Notes under the pieces: model-generated
Seen by the model: the letters and a program-made list of their open reading frames with translations, nothing else
Told to the model about the DNA's origin: nothing
Database searches by the model: none
Program-made: the position numbers and the translations under genes
Part shown: positions 8,763 to 16,854 of the stretch, one piece after another
How the letters are laid out: each line of letters starts with the position of its first letter
Numbering within the stretch: the first letter of the stretch is position 1
Assembly: GCA_016930995.1 (NCBI GenBank)
Contig: JAFGFQ010000117.1
Location: 1-38,749 of the forward strand
From: Thermoplasmatota archaeon
GTDB lineage: Archaea; Thermoplasmatota; E2; DHVEG-1
Length of the DNA stretch: 38,749 nucleotides
Reading direction: 5' to 3'

Positions 8763-10343
8763 ATGCATGGGATGCTACTTGAGATTACGCTTGCGATTAT
8801 ATTTGCTAAAATTTTCAATCTTATCTTTGAAAAGATAAAGCAACCCGGAGTGATTGGTGAAATTATCGCTGGGATTATCCTTGGGCCTTCTCTTCTTGGA
8901 GCGTTATCAGGTTCGTCTCTTACCCTTTTTGGTTCTTCTGTGTTTCACTTCACCTTAGATTTAACCTCACCTGAGTTTAAGGAAGTCGCTTTTATTGGCG
9001 TGATTTTCCTTCTTTTCATTGTCGGTCTTGAGACGAACACAGGGGATCTTAAAAAAACAAGAAAAGCCGGGTTTTTTGTCGGTATTTTTGGGGTGATCGT
9101 CCCGTTTTTTGCTGGGTGTCTTTTCGGGATATTATTTGGTATGGATGTCATTCAATGCATGGCTGTCGGGGCGATTCTTGTTGCGACATCTGCAACAATC
9201 GCAATCCGCATTTTTGCTGATTTGGATATGTTATCGACACGAGTCGGATTAACGCTTCATACCGCTATTGTGCTAAATGATATCTTCGCAATCATCATCT
9301 TTGCTTTGGTGTTCGGGACAGGAAATTCTCTAACGCTCTTTTTGCAGATACTGCTCTTTTTTTCTCTTACCATCGTTATCGGTTTTCTTCTCGTTCGATT
9401 TACCGTGTATAAGAGTTCCGCAAGAAAAGCACCAATCATCATCATCACCTCCGGTCTGGTGATTTGTTTCTTGTTTGCTGCGTTTGCAGAAAACATGGGA
9501 TTGACTGCGATTATCGGTGCGTTCATCGCAGGGTTGTTTATCCGGAAGACACCGCAGGCAGGCATTCTCATCGATTACATTAAAACCATTGGATATGCGT
9601 TTTTCATTCCTCTGTTCTTTGTCAGCGTTGGTGCTGGGTTTGATTTTCTGTATCTCCTTCAATCAGATAATTTTGGTTCCTTATTGTTTTTTATTACGGT
9701 CTTTGTTCTTTTTGGTATCTTTGCGAATTTTTTAGGTGGGTCGCTTGGTGGTCGTCTTTCTGGGTTGAGTCGGAAGGAATCGATAAGTGTTGGTATAGGA
9801 ATGATGCCTGTCATGGGTGTTGCTTTGATTATTGTCACCACAGGTATCGATCGGGGAATTTTTGGGGCACCTACAGGGTTTCTTGCAAATCAGATTCGGA
9901 CCGCGACCCTTCTTCTTATCATTATCAGTACCCTTGTCACACCACCGCTCCTGAAACGGAGTATGGCCCCGATTGTCCTGAAACGAATCGGGAAAACAAA
10001 AACAAAACTCTCGCTGTACACCCATCCCCATTGTCCTGAATGTTTCTCACCTCTCCGTTTAAATCCTGCGAAAAACGAATGGTACTGTGATACCTGTCAG
10101 GGTTTTATAAAGATTTATAAGAAGAGACCACAGCCAGCCTTACGAGAAAAAGAAAAAATAGACCGGCATATGAAGTATATCATCGGAGCAGGGACGATTC
10201 TTTTGTGTGGATATGTGATTCAAAGCTCGTTTGATATGACTGTTGTTGAGAAACTATCTGCCATCATCGGTATTTTTCTTGGGACAACTCTGGCTTTTTT
10301 TACAATTCGACTCTTATTCCAAGCAAAAAGAACCATCAGTTGA
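8763..10343 (+). CDS. CPA2/Kef-type cation:proton antiporter with cytoplasmic zinc ribbon
   Basis: Polytopic membrane protein of 526 residues. About twelve hydrophobic helices (5-405) match the Na+/H+ exchanger CPA2 family: IKQPGVIGEIIAGIILGPSL near the N-terminus, ATSATIAIRIF, then the ion-site helix with LND. The exchanged cation (Na+ or K+) cannot be read. After the transport core, residues 424-445 hold CPEC and CDTC separated by 14 residues, a zinc-ribbon-like insert, followed by a charged linker and two further hydrophobic helices (about 470-520). Usual CPA2 C-termini are TrkA-N/RCK domains; a zinc ribbon plus two helices is unusual. The start at 8763 is uncertain, since a second ATG lies three codons on. 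The divergent CBS protein may be a regulator. Confidence 0.88.
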   Translation: MHGMLLEITLAIIFAKIFNLIFEKIKQPGVIGEIIAGIILGPSLLGALSGSSLTLFGSSVFHFTLDLTSPEFKEVAFIGVIFLLFIVGLETNTGDLKKTRKAGFFVGIFGVIVPFFAGCLFGILFGMDVIQCMAVGAILVATSATIAIRIFADLDMLSTRVGLTLHTAIVLNDIFAIIIFALVFGTGNSLTLFLQILLFFSLTIVIGFLLVRFTVYKSSARKAPIIIITSGLVICFLFAAFAENMGLTAIIGAFIAGLFIRKTPQAGILIDYIKTIGYAFFIPLFFVSVGAGFDFLYLLQSDNFGSLLFFITVFVLFGIFANFLGGSLGGRLSGLSRKESISVGIGMMPVMGVALIIVTTGIDRGIFGAPTGFLANQIRTATLLLIIISTLVTPPLLKRSMAPIVLKRIGKTKTKLSLYTHPHCPECFSPLRLNPAKNEWYCDTCQGFIKIYKKRPQPALREKEKIDRHMKYIIGAGTILLCGYVIQSSFDMTVVEKLSAIIGIFLGTTLAFFTIRLLFQAKRTIS

Positions 10344-10422
10344 TACGCGTATCGTGAATAACAGTTACCTCACCAATGTTTAAATTCCCTTTTGGTATTG
10401 ACAATGACCCCGAGGTAGACCC

Positions 10423-11586
10423 ATGCTTGATTTCACATATATGGTTTCAACAAAAATCCTTTTTGGAAAAAAGAGAATAGAGGATCTTAGTGAGGAACTG
10501 AAGGTTTTAGGAAAGACGATTCTTTTTGTGTATGGTCAAGGCAGTATACGAAAGACGGGGGTCTATGATTCAGTTCTACGGATGTTGACAAAGAGTTCTC
10601 TGTCCTGGCATGAACTTTCTGGGGTACAACCAAACCCGAGGATTACTTCTGTTCGACAAGGGATTGCACTCTGCAGACAACATCATATCACGGGTATTTT
10701 TGCTGTCGGTGGAGGAAGCGTAATCGACTGTGCAAAGACGATAGCCGCTGGATTTTACTACGAGCAGGATCCTTGGGATATGTTTCTTCTTGGGGATTCA
10801 ACAATTACCAAAGCCCTTCCGTTGGGGACTGTTTTAACGGTCGCGGGCACTGGCTCTGAGATGAACGGCAATGCGGTGATTTCAAATGAAGAAACAGAGC
10901 AAAAACTTGCGATTCATCATGACCTGCTCCGACCACGGTTTTCCCTGCTTGATCCAACGGTAACGTTTTCTGTTCCAAGGGATCAAACCGCGGCAGGTGT
11001 CGTTGATATCTTCAGTCATGTGCTTGAGCAGTATTTTAGTCCGACCAAAGAAGCGTTTGTTCAGAATAGACTTGCAGAGAGTCTTCTTCGGACCTGCGTC
11101 TACTACGGTCCCATCGTGTTGGATGATCCAAGGAACTATGAGGCCCGAGCGCAGGTCATGTGGGCAAGTAGTCTGGCGCTGAACGGATTGTTAGGATACG
11201 GAAAGATGACTGACTGGGCAACCCATGCGATTGAGCATGCCGTCAGTGCCGCCTATGACGTTACTCATGGAATTGGTCTTGCGATACTCACGCCACATTG
11301 GATGGAGTACGTCTTAGATGATGAGACGCTCTCTTCATTTGTTGACTATGCACGGAACGTCTGGCAGATACAAGGTGCAGACATGCATCATGTTGCAGAC
11401 AAAGGCATTGAGATGACACGGGAGTTTTTTTCACGCCTTGGTATGCCAACAACCTTACGTGAGGTCGGAGTCAAAGAAAAGAAACTTGAGGAAATAGCTG
11501 AGAAAACAGTGATATATCGGGATGTCGGGAGGTTTAAAAAACTAGGAAAAAAAGACGTGCTGACGATTTTGAAAAACGCGTATTAG
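10423..11586 (+). CDS. Iron-type alcohol dehydrogenase, YqhD/butanol dehydrogenase-like
   Basis: Soluble oxidoreductase of 387 residues, the usual length for group III alcohol dehydrogenases. It interconverts aldehydes and alcohols with NAD(P)H. The nucleotide-binding half shows YGQGSIRKTG (37-46), close to the NADPH-contacting GGGS segment of YqhD, and GGGSVIDCAK (97-106). The metal ligands are visible as D195, H199 (DIFSH), H268 and H282 (THAIEH and DVTHG), each one position from the known YqhD ligands. GAGGT lies six bases before the ATG. It is the only gene of its transcription unit, with a convergent DUF1805 gene after it. The natural substrate is unknown; aldehyde detoxification is plausible. 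Confidence 0.9.
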   Translation: MLDFTYMVSTKILFGKKRIEDLSEELKVLGKTILFVYGQGSIRKTGVYDSVLRMLTKSSLSWHELSGVQPNPRITSVRQGIALCRQHHITGIFAVGGGSVIDCAKTIAAGFYYEQDPWDMFLLGDSTITKALPLGTVLTVAGTGSEMNGNAVISNEETEQKLAIHHDLLRPRFSLLDPTVTFSVPRDQTAAGVVDIFSHVLEQYFSPTKEAFVQNRLAESLLRTCVYYGPIVLDDPRNYEARAQVMWASSLALNGLLGYGKMTDWATHAIEHAVSAAYDVTHGIGLAILTPHWMEYVLDDETLSSFVDYARNVWQIQGADMHHVADKGIEMTREFFSRLGMPTTLREVGVKEKKLEEIAEKTVIYRDVGRFKKLGKKDVLTILKNAY

Positions 11587-11590
11587 CGTT

Positions 11591-11878
11591 TTATTGAAGT
11601 GCCTCGAGGAAATCTCGAACGAGCATCCCCTCTTTCAGACCTTTTTGTTTTGCTTTTTCTGAGACTTCAACAACGGGGGCGTTGAGCATGTCAAGGAATG
11701 TGTTTACTCCAGTGGCCTTCCCTGCGATGTCTCCAAGTGTGTTTGCTGTGTTCATGTTAAGATAACCGCACATAATATATCCGTTCTTTGCTTGAAGAAG
11801 GAGGAAGGGGGCTTTTCCAAGATTGATACGATGTCCGGTCACTTTTCCTTTTTCAAGTGTGATGGTGCGTTTGGTTAT
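11591..11878 (-). CDS. DUF1805 family protein, apparent ATA start codon
   Basis: Small protein of 95 residues if it starts at 11878. The core GYIMCGYLN, then GDIAGKATGV and a KGLKEGM segment, match the DUF1805 (YunC-like) family, whose biochemical role is unknown. A GTG at 11842 would give only 83 residues and has no Shine-Dalgarno sequence. The frame upstream of it encodes ITKRTITLEKGKV, which fits the usual N-terminal strand of the family. GGAGGT lies exactly six bases before an ATA codon at 11876-11878, and a stop lies just before the GGAGGT, so no ATG, GTG or TTG is available. ATA initiation, or a sequence error, is therefore implied. It lies 94 bases downstream of the AbrB-like gene and may share its transcript. 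Confidence 0.78.
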   Translation of the reverse strand: MTKRTITLEKGKVTGHRINLGKAPFLLLQAKNGYIMCGYLNMNTANTLGDIAGKATGVNTFLDMLNAPVVEVSEKAKQKGLKEGMLVRDFLEALQ

Positions 11879-11972
11879 GGTCTTACCTCCTCAGGTTATG
11901 TTCTTGTGAGAAACTTCCTTGCGTCCTTTTAAGAATGATCTCGGAACGGGAATAAAAAAAGTGATAGCTGAG

Positions 11973-12128
11973 TTATTGTTTGACTTTTCGAATTTTAAAT
12001 TCACCGATGCGAGTTGGGATTATCGTGAGTTCATCTCCATCGTTGATATTATTGGCTTTAGCAAGCTGACTTGGTATAGTGATAACAAGGCTGCTTCCCA
12101 CAATTCGTGCTTTCCTTGTTAGAGGCAT
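11973..12128 (-). CDS. Small AbrB/SpoVT-like DNA-binding protein
   Basis: A 51-residue protein with the SpoVT-AbrB swapped-hairpin pattern: RKARIVGSSLVITIP, then QLAKANNINDGDEL and a closing strand TIIPTRIGEF. This covers one full AbrB/MazE-type N-terminal DNA-binding domain with nothing after it. GGAGGGG at 12133-12139 sits five bases before the ATG, and a TATA box (AAATATATATATG, 12164-12175 on the plus strand) lies upstream. Such proteins are transcription regulators or antitoxins. The next gene downstream is DUF1805, not a toxin, so a regulator is more likely. A short inverted repeat around its ribosome binding site could serve autoregulation. Confidence 0.85.
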   Translation of the reverse strand: MPLTRKARIVGSSLVITIPSQLAKANNINDGDELTIIPTRIGEFKIRKVKQ

Positions 12129-12175
12129 GTATCCCCTCCTGCGAGGATACGTAATGTATAGCTAAATATATATAT
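12129..12175 (-). promoter_or_regulatory. Promoter and inverted repeat of the AbrB-like gene
   Basis: The TATA box at 12164-12175 would start transcription near 12144. Arms GTATCC (12129-12134) and GGATAC (12145-12150) flank a ten-base centre that contains most of the Shine-Dalgarno sequence and touch the start codon. As DNA this could be an operator for the encoded AbrB protein; as RNA a weak six-pair hairpin could mask the ribosome binding site. Confidence 0.4.
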
Positions 12176-12301
12176 GTTTCTGTTTTTTCAAATATATCTA
12201 AATGCGTATCTTTTTTTCTGAGAGTATCTGCTTTTAATTTACTAAATTCAAACCAAAATATTATCAACACTCACCTTTTACAGGTCATAGCGTGAGGTTA
12301 T

Positions 12302-12961
12302 ATGAAACTCTTTATCGACACAGCAGATTTAAACGAAATCAAGGAGATAGCATCATGGGGAATCCTCGATGGTGTGACAACGAACCCAACATTGCTGGCA
12401 AAAAGCGGGCGGTCCCTTCAAGATGTCATTGATGAAATCTTTCTTCTGGTTGATGGTCCGATCAGTCTTGAGGTTATAAGTGAAAAAGCAGATGAGATGG
12501 TCAAAGAAGCAAAACAGATCCTACAAAAAATACCACACCAACACCATAAAAACGTCGCAATAAAAATACCAATGACTCCAGAAGGTCTTAAAGCCGTAAA
12601 AGCACTCTGCAAAGAAGGAATAAAAACCAACGTCACCTTGATTTTCTCCGCAAACCAAGCACTCCTTGCCGCAAAAGCAGGTGCGACTTTTGTCAGTCCG
12701 TTCATCGGACGACTTGATGACAACGGACAAGAGGGGATGCGTGTGATCGAAGAAATCATGGATATCTTCTGTAATTATAATATGAAGACCGAAGTGATTG
12801 TCGCAAGCATTCGTCACCCCATTCATGTTATCGACGCGGCACGACTCGGTGCCGACATTGCGACCATACCACCAGAGGTCCTTAGGAAAATGATGAAACA
12901 CCCGTTGACTGACACAGGGATAAAAAGTTTCCTACGGGACTGGGAAAAAGTAAAAAAATAG
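12302..12961 (+). CDS. tal: Transaldolase (small, FSA-like subfamily)
   Basis: Cytosolic TIM-barrel enzyme of 219 residues, the normal length for the short archaeal/bacterial transaldolase subgroup. It transfers a dihydroxyacetone unit between sugar phosphates in the non-oxidative pentose phosphate pathway. The Schiff-base lysine is K88 in VAIKIP, with D6 and N28 (GVTTNPT) in the active site. E57 and F134 (VSPFIGR) occupy the positions where fructose-6-phosphate aldolase has glutamine and tyrosine, so transaldolase is the better call. GAGGTT lies shortly before the ATG. No transketolase is in the window. Confidence 0.9.
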   Translation: MKLFIDTADLNEIKEIASWGILDGVTTNPTLLAKSGRSLQDVIDEIFLLVDGPISLEVISEKADEMVKEAKQILQKIPHQHHKNVAIKIPMTPEGLKAVKALCKEGIKTNVTLIFSANQALLAAKAGATFVSPFIGRLDDNGQEGMRVIEEIMDIFCNYNMKTEVIVASIRHPIHVIDAARLGADIATIPPEVLRKMMKHPLTDTGIKSFLRDWEKVKK

Positions 12962-12973
12962 ACCTGTGCCCCT

Positions 12974-13843
12974 TTATTTTTTTGATAAATGCTGCAGTCC
13001 TTTTTCTGTTAATTTTACTTCATTTTCTGAGATGTGCTGAAGCATTTCCAGCTGCAGGAGTTTTTGTATCATAGTGTCAAACTTCTGCTGGGACACATGC
13101 AGCAGGTTCATCGCAGAGGGAACATCGAGGTCTCGTCGTCGGATCATTTCTAAAAGCTCTGTTTCTTTTTCATTAACAGTCAACATCGTAGTTCTAGGAG
13201 ACGACACGGGATGCTGCTTTCTTGATTCGGTGACCCGTTCAACATACTCTTCTACGAGAAGGTCAAGATGAATCGTATCAAGCAGTTTTCCTTGGTCGTC
13301 ATACAGAATGCAGACATTGTTATCGTACCGCCAGGTTTCAACCATGTCCCAGGTATATACAGGCGTTTCCTGCTCTTTTCTTTTTTGAGGAGTTGGGGGG
13401 AGAGAATAAGACTCTTTTGTATGATAGCGCATATGCTGTTCTGCTTGGATTTTTTCTAGATTGACTCCTCTGGTTCGTAGTTCATCCACAGACGAGTCGC
13501 CAAGATGCTGTTTCAGTTCTGAGATAAAATACAACCCGACCTCATCCCCGATGGTTGCGGTGAGTTCTAGATAGATGACCCGAATGAGAGCATCAAGGGC
13601 TGGGCCAAGTTGGGATGGTTCTATGGTATCAAAGGCAGGATCAAAGGTGGTTGTAATCCCGTCTTCGGTAAAAAAATCATCATGGATTCTAATAAACTCG
13701 AGAAAATCAAATTTTGTTTCTAGTTTATCCATCGTCGTCCGGAGAATCTGCACAGCGAAACTATCAAGCGTTCGTCGGCTCACCACCGTGAAAAGTGCGT
13801 TGAAAACTCGATTAGTAAGATCAGAGTTTTTTATTTTTGACAT
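12974..13843 (-). CDS. Hypothetical protein with C-terminal winged-helix-like domain
   Basis: Not recognised as a named family. From the ATG at 13843 it has 289 residues: an acidic, mostly helical N-terminal half (about 1-140), a proline- and charge-rich linker (about 140-160), a short middle segment, and a C-terminal region (about 225-289) that reads like a winged helix, with LLEMIRRRDLDVPSAMNLL, a recognition-helix-like KFDTMIQKLLQLEML and EVKLTEKGLQHL. An in-frame TTG at 13858 would add five residues. The TATA box at 13873-13882 puts the transcript start near 13852, so the ATG with a very short leader is favoured. It may be a transcription regulator. It is convergent with tal. Confidence 0.7.
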   Translation of the reverse strand: MSKIKNSDLTNRVFNALFTVVSRRTLDSFAVQILRTTMDKLETKFDFLEFIRIHDDFFTEDGITTTFDPAFDTIEPSQLGPALDALIRVIYLELTATIGDEVGLYFISELKQHLGDSSVDELRTRGVNLEKIQAEQHMRYHTKESYSLPPTPQKRKEQETPVYTWDMVETWRYDNNVCILYDDQGKLLDTIHLDLLVEEYVERVTESRKQHPVSSPRTTMLTVNEKETELLEMIRRRDLDVPSAMNLLHVSQQKFDTMIQKLLQLEMLQHISENEVKLTEKGLQHLSKK

Positions 13844-13872
13844 AGAGTCTAAAGTCAATGAATCTTCTCATT

Positions 13873-13882
13873 GTTTATATAC
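13873..13882 (-). promoter_or_regulatory. TATA box of the winged-helix gene
   Basis: The minus strand reads GTATATAAAC, centred about 34 bases before the ATG at 13843. It lies just after the stop of the small zinc-ribbon gene, so the winged-helix gene can be transcribed independently even though both run in the same direction. Confidence 0.5.
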
Positions 13883-13897
13883 TCTTGTTCACTGATT

Positions 13898-14020
13898 TTA
13901 CCAGAGGTGTCCCCAGTCGCGGCTCTTGCATTCTGGGCATACATACTTTATCTGATTGGACCGACTGGACGTCTTTAATGGAACGAGAAAATTGATGTCA
14001 CAGTTTTTACAATGATACAT
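13898..14020 (-). CDS. 40-residue zinc-ribbon protein
   Basis: A very short frame with two CxxC knuckles: MYHCKNCDINF at the start and YVCPECKSRDWGHLW at the end, 23 residues apart, the classic layout of a rubredoxin-like or zinc-ribbon mini-protein. The spacing and lack of any other domain make a zinc-binding accessory factor likely, for example for transcription or a ribonucleoprotein, but this is inference. A weak GGGGAG lies about 20 bases upstream, and a TATA-like GTATATTTTG lies about 38 bases before the ATG. It lies upstream of the winged-helix gene in the same direction. Confidence 0.65.
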   Translation of the reverse strand: MYHCKNCDINFLVPLKTSSRSNQIKYVCPECKSRDWGHLW

Positions 14021-14214
14021 ATGTATTATAGAATTTCGTCTCCCCTTCATTCAAAATATACAACGATTACTGATTAAAATATCTTTCTATGATAAAATTA
14101 TACTCTTTATTCTGATAATAAAATAAAAAATTTCAGAAAATCCTGAGAGTGTTTTCTCAAACCAGAAGAGGATAAAAAAGAAAGACTATTCTCTTTTAAT
14201 TTTCTATTCTTTCC

Positions 14215-15648
14215 TTATTTTATCTTAATGAAGAAAAGGAGGATTTTTCCATCTGCTGTTTTCGTCGAAGTATCTGCTGTAACTGTGATAACGGTTGCTC
14301 CGAAGCCAAGGATGAATTTTGATTTGATGGTTTCAGATGCGCCCGGGTCAAGGCTTGCGATGGTTCCCGTGGTCTCTTTGCCAATGAAGGCGCCACCGGC
14401 AAGGCTGATGGTGTAGGCGACATTGGTGGCTGCGACGCCCCCTGCGTTCTTAACGGATGCAGTGACGAAGAATAATCCGCCCTTTATCCATTCGACGACA
14501 GGTGCTGGCGCATCAGCGATAGCGATGTCATGTCCAGCTGACCAGTCACTTTCTCCACCGTTGACGTCCTTTGCTTTTACTTTAACCGTGTAAGTGCCAG
14601 GTGCGTTATAGGTGTAGGATGCAGATTGAGGTGTCCCAGATGCTACGGGTCCGACCCATGCACTGTAGTTGCCATCGCCCCAGTTGAATTTGTAAAAGAG
14701 ATCTTCGCCTTGAGGGTCGGTGGTTACTCCGGTGAATGTATAGGACACTCCAATAGTACCGATTGTTGGTCCACTTGGTTCGCTAGGGGTATATGGATTA
14801 GATGGTATATACCCCCAAAGCTCATAACCAAACAACCAGTCGGTTCCTCCAGTTGAGCTGTCTTGAAGACAACCACCAAGGACAAACAAAGCCTTCTCAT
14901 AAAGGAATCCTGCCCAGAGTCCCCCTGCAGTTCCATCTCCCGAACCAACATCATTGTTGACATCATAAGTATATCCGGTCATCGCACCAGCGTCTAAATC
15001 CCACTGATATATAACTGCACCACTTCCCTGATCAAAAACCCAGAGATAAGGCCCAGAAGGATCGTAGGCAAATCCAGATGGGGTAATTGTCATACCAAGA
15101 TTAAAGACTCCTATTGCAGCTCCACTCAAAGCGTCGATTTTCCAGACGGTATCTCCCCAGTTTGCCACGTAAAGAATGTCAAGGTCCGTATCATAGGCGA
15201 TGGCTCGTGCCTGAAAACTCCCAGTAATAGTATTAACAAGTGTTTTTGTAATGAAATCCATCTTCCAGATTGTCCCGCCACCTGCACCACCATACATATA
15301 CTGGGTTCCATCATAAGTGAGGTCTCGCAGACCAGAGACACCAAGAATAGAGAATTCCTCAACAAGGTCACCATTTTTATTATATCGGTGGATTAAGGCA
15401 CTTGCCCAGCGGGTGCTATACAGATAGGTTCCATCACATTCCGCACCAAAATTTCCATTTGCTCCTGTTTCGCCGGTAGCTCCGATATCATAGTCATACA
15501 ACAGATCAAATGGACCCTGTTTTAGACAATTTTTTTGTTTGTCAAAGGATATAGGTTGTTGTATTCTATTCGTGCTGAATCCAGACGCGGTAAATATTGA
15601 GGCACAGATTATAAAACCTAAAATAATCATTGGAATTGATTTGTTCAT
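14215..15648 (-). CDS. Secreted propeller protein with PKD and CARDB-like domains
   Basis: Predicted exported protein of 477 residues from the ATG at 15648, chosen because GGGAGG at 15658-15663 is correctly spaced from it; upstream in-frame starts are less well placed. After a signal peptide (1-28), residues about 45-290 contain propeller-like strands of the form YDGTQYMYGG, AYDTDLDILYVANWGD and WKIDAL. A PKD-like domain (about 290-385, DPQGEDLFYKFNWGDGNYS) and a CARDB-like adhesion Ig domain (about 390-477, VKNAGGVAATNVAYTISL) follow. It ends right after this domain, without PGF-CTERM or the hydrophobic tail seen in the 2-8 kb island, so it is probably released or held non-covalently. Confidence 0.85.
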   Translation of the reverse strand: MNKSIPMIILGFIICASIFTASGFSTNRIQQPISFDKQKNCLKQGPFDLLYDYDIGATGETGANGNFGAECDGTYLYSTRWASALIHRYNKNGDLVEEFSILGVSGLRDLTYDGTQYMYGGAGGGTIWKMDFITKTLVNTITGSFQARAIAYDTDLDILYVANWGDTVWKIDALSGAAIGVFNLGMTITPSGFAYDPSGPYLWVFDQGSGAVIYQWDLDAGAMTGYTYDVNNDVGSGDGTAGGLWAGFLYEKALFVLGGCLQDSSTGGTDWLFGYELWGYIPSNPYTPSEPSGPTIGTIGVSYTFTGVTTDPQGEDLFYKFNWGDGNYSAWVGPVASGTPQSASYTYNAPGTYTVKVKAKDVNGGESDWSAGHDIAIADAPAPVVEWIKGGLFFVTASVKNAGGVAATNVAYTISLAGGAFIGKETTGTIASLDPGASETIKSKFILGFGATVITVTADTSTKTADGKILLFFIKIK

Positions 15649-15657
15649 TAGTTTCAT

Positions 15658-15709
15658 CCTCCCTTTATAAATCAATGTAATATATAATAACAAGGATGGG
15701 TTATATAAA
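15658..15709 (-). promoter_or_regulatory. Promoter and ribosome binding site of the propeller/CARDB gene
   Basis: The minus strand has TTTATATAA at 15701-15709 and GGGAGG at 15658-15663. The leader is about 30 bases long. The spacing from GGGAGG selects the ATG at 15648. Confidence 0.5.
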
Positions 15710-15795
15710 GGTTATTTAAAGGAGGAATATAAAAGAATCACAGTTATTTAGTCTTTTTCATACACTTTCTGGTTATAAAAATGTGGCATCCATCC

Positions 15796-16077
15796 CTAAA
15801 TTTTACCGAATTCCTTCTTTCTTTCTCTAGCGTCTTTTCCTGTCGCCTCAAAAAGAAAATCATTCCATTTTTTAATGATACCATAATCACTACAGACGGT
15901 CTTGGGGGGAACAATATCAATTATAAGAGAGTTTTTTTCCTTTTTTATGTTAATTGCCCCAATGCCCTCAACTGAGAACTGCATACCTTGGATGATGTCA
16001 CCCTGAGCTCCGAAAAACTTTGAAACAAGCGAGTTTAAATCTGGGTTATGACCTTTTTTAATCTTGTATTCTCTCAT
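15796..16077 (-). CDS. Small archaeal protein resembling DUF5611
   Basis: A 93-residue soluble protein starting MREYKIKKGH and ending with FLFEATGKDARERKKEF. The opening strand and the closing NDFLFEATG...ERKK helix fit my memory of an archaeal family annotated DUF5611, with a central glycine and beta-strand region (GIGAINIKKEKNSLIIDIVP). The function of that family is not known. GGGAG sits directly before the ATG. It follows the nitroreductase gene on the same strand with 55 bases between. Confidence 0.65.
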   Translation of the reverse strand: MREYKIKKGHNPDLNSLVSKFFGAQGDIIQGMQFSVEGIGAINIKKEKNSLIIDIVPPKTVCSDYGIIKKWNDFLFEATGKDARERKKEFGKI

Positions 16078-16132
16078 ATCTCCCGGTATACAATAAGAAT
16101 GATTTTAACGTTTTGTCTCCTTCTTTAATAAT

Positions 16133-16708
16133 TTATGGAAACATATTGATATGGACGATATCCTCTAATCTTCGTTTCGGGACATGCAGAACATCATGAT
16201 CATCACGCCAATATTTCACCGAGGTATTCATGTCTTCCACAACTGAGGTCTCTGCTTTATAGCCTAGGGCGATCACCGAGTCGACGGTTATCTCTTTTGG
16301 TATCTTGAAAATACCTTGGATTTTCTCCTTGTTTATGTTACACAGGATGCAGCTTCCAAGACCATCAGCCTCAGCGGAAAGCACGATATGTGCTGTGGCA
16401 AGTCCTACATCACGTTGGTAGTATGGATTCTTTATATCCTTCACAAGCACGACGATGTAAGCGGTTGGTCGTTCATGTTGGCGTGGAGACCATTTTGGTT
16501 GGATATAGGCAGCCCACCCTACTGTTTCGAAGAGCTGGGCACAGAGGTTTTTATCATTCACAATAATGTATTCAAGCGGCTGGAGATTTGCTGCTGAGGG
16601 CGCCAGACGAGCAGCGTTGACGTATTTTTTTAATATGTCCGGGTCAAGGTCTTGTTGGGTGAAACGACGGATCGTCCGTCTTTTAAGAATAGTTTCATAG
16701 ACATTCAT
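16133..16708 (-). CDS. Nitroreductase family FMN oxidoreductase
   Basis: Flavoprotein of 191 residues. The FMN-phosphate contact RRTIRRFT lies at 10-17, followed by APSAANLQPLEYIIV (36-50), the standard loop over the flavin, and by ADGLGSCILCNI (about 114-125) and IALGYKAE near 150. Family members reduce nitro groups, quinones, enones or other substrates with NAD(P)H; the substrate here cannot be told from sequence. The length is normal. It is the intact counterpart of the interrupted nitroreductase at 27.4-27.9 kb, though the two are clearly different proteins. Confidence 0.9.
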   Translation of the reverse strand: MNVYETILKRRTIRRFTQQDLDPDILKKYVNAARLAPSAANLQPLEYIIVNDKNLCAQLFETVGWAAYIQPKWSPRQHERPTAYIVVLVKDIKNPYYQRDVGLATAHIVLSAEADGLGSCILCNINKEKIQGIFKIPKEITVDSVIALGYKAETSVVEDMNTSVKYWRDDHDVLHVPKRRLEDIVHINMFP

Positions 16709-16854
16709 ACATCCACCACACCGGAGAAGTGCTATTCATCCTTTTAAACTATCGGATTAGGCACATTTAGTGAAAGTACCTCATCATCAATATCAACATC
16801 TATATCTTTTTACCACAATATACATTAACTCCTCTTCTTTTATCATTTCATCTT

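Noticed and set aside
9330..9662. Minus-strand frame of 110 codons inside the antiporter gene
   Set aside because: The plus strand is a clear CPA2 protein; the antisense product is highly charged with no family pattern.
11919..12122. Plus-strand 67-codon frame
   Set aside because: It is antisense to the AbrB-like gene, which has its own ribosome binding site, TATA box and recognisable fold.
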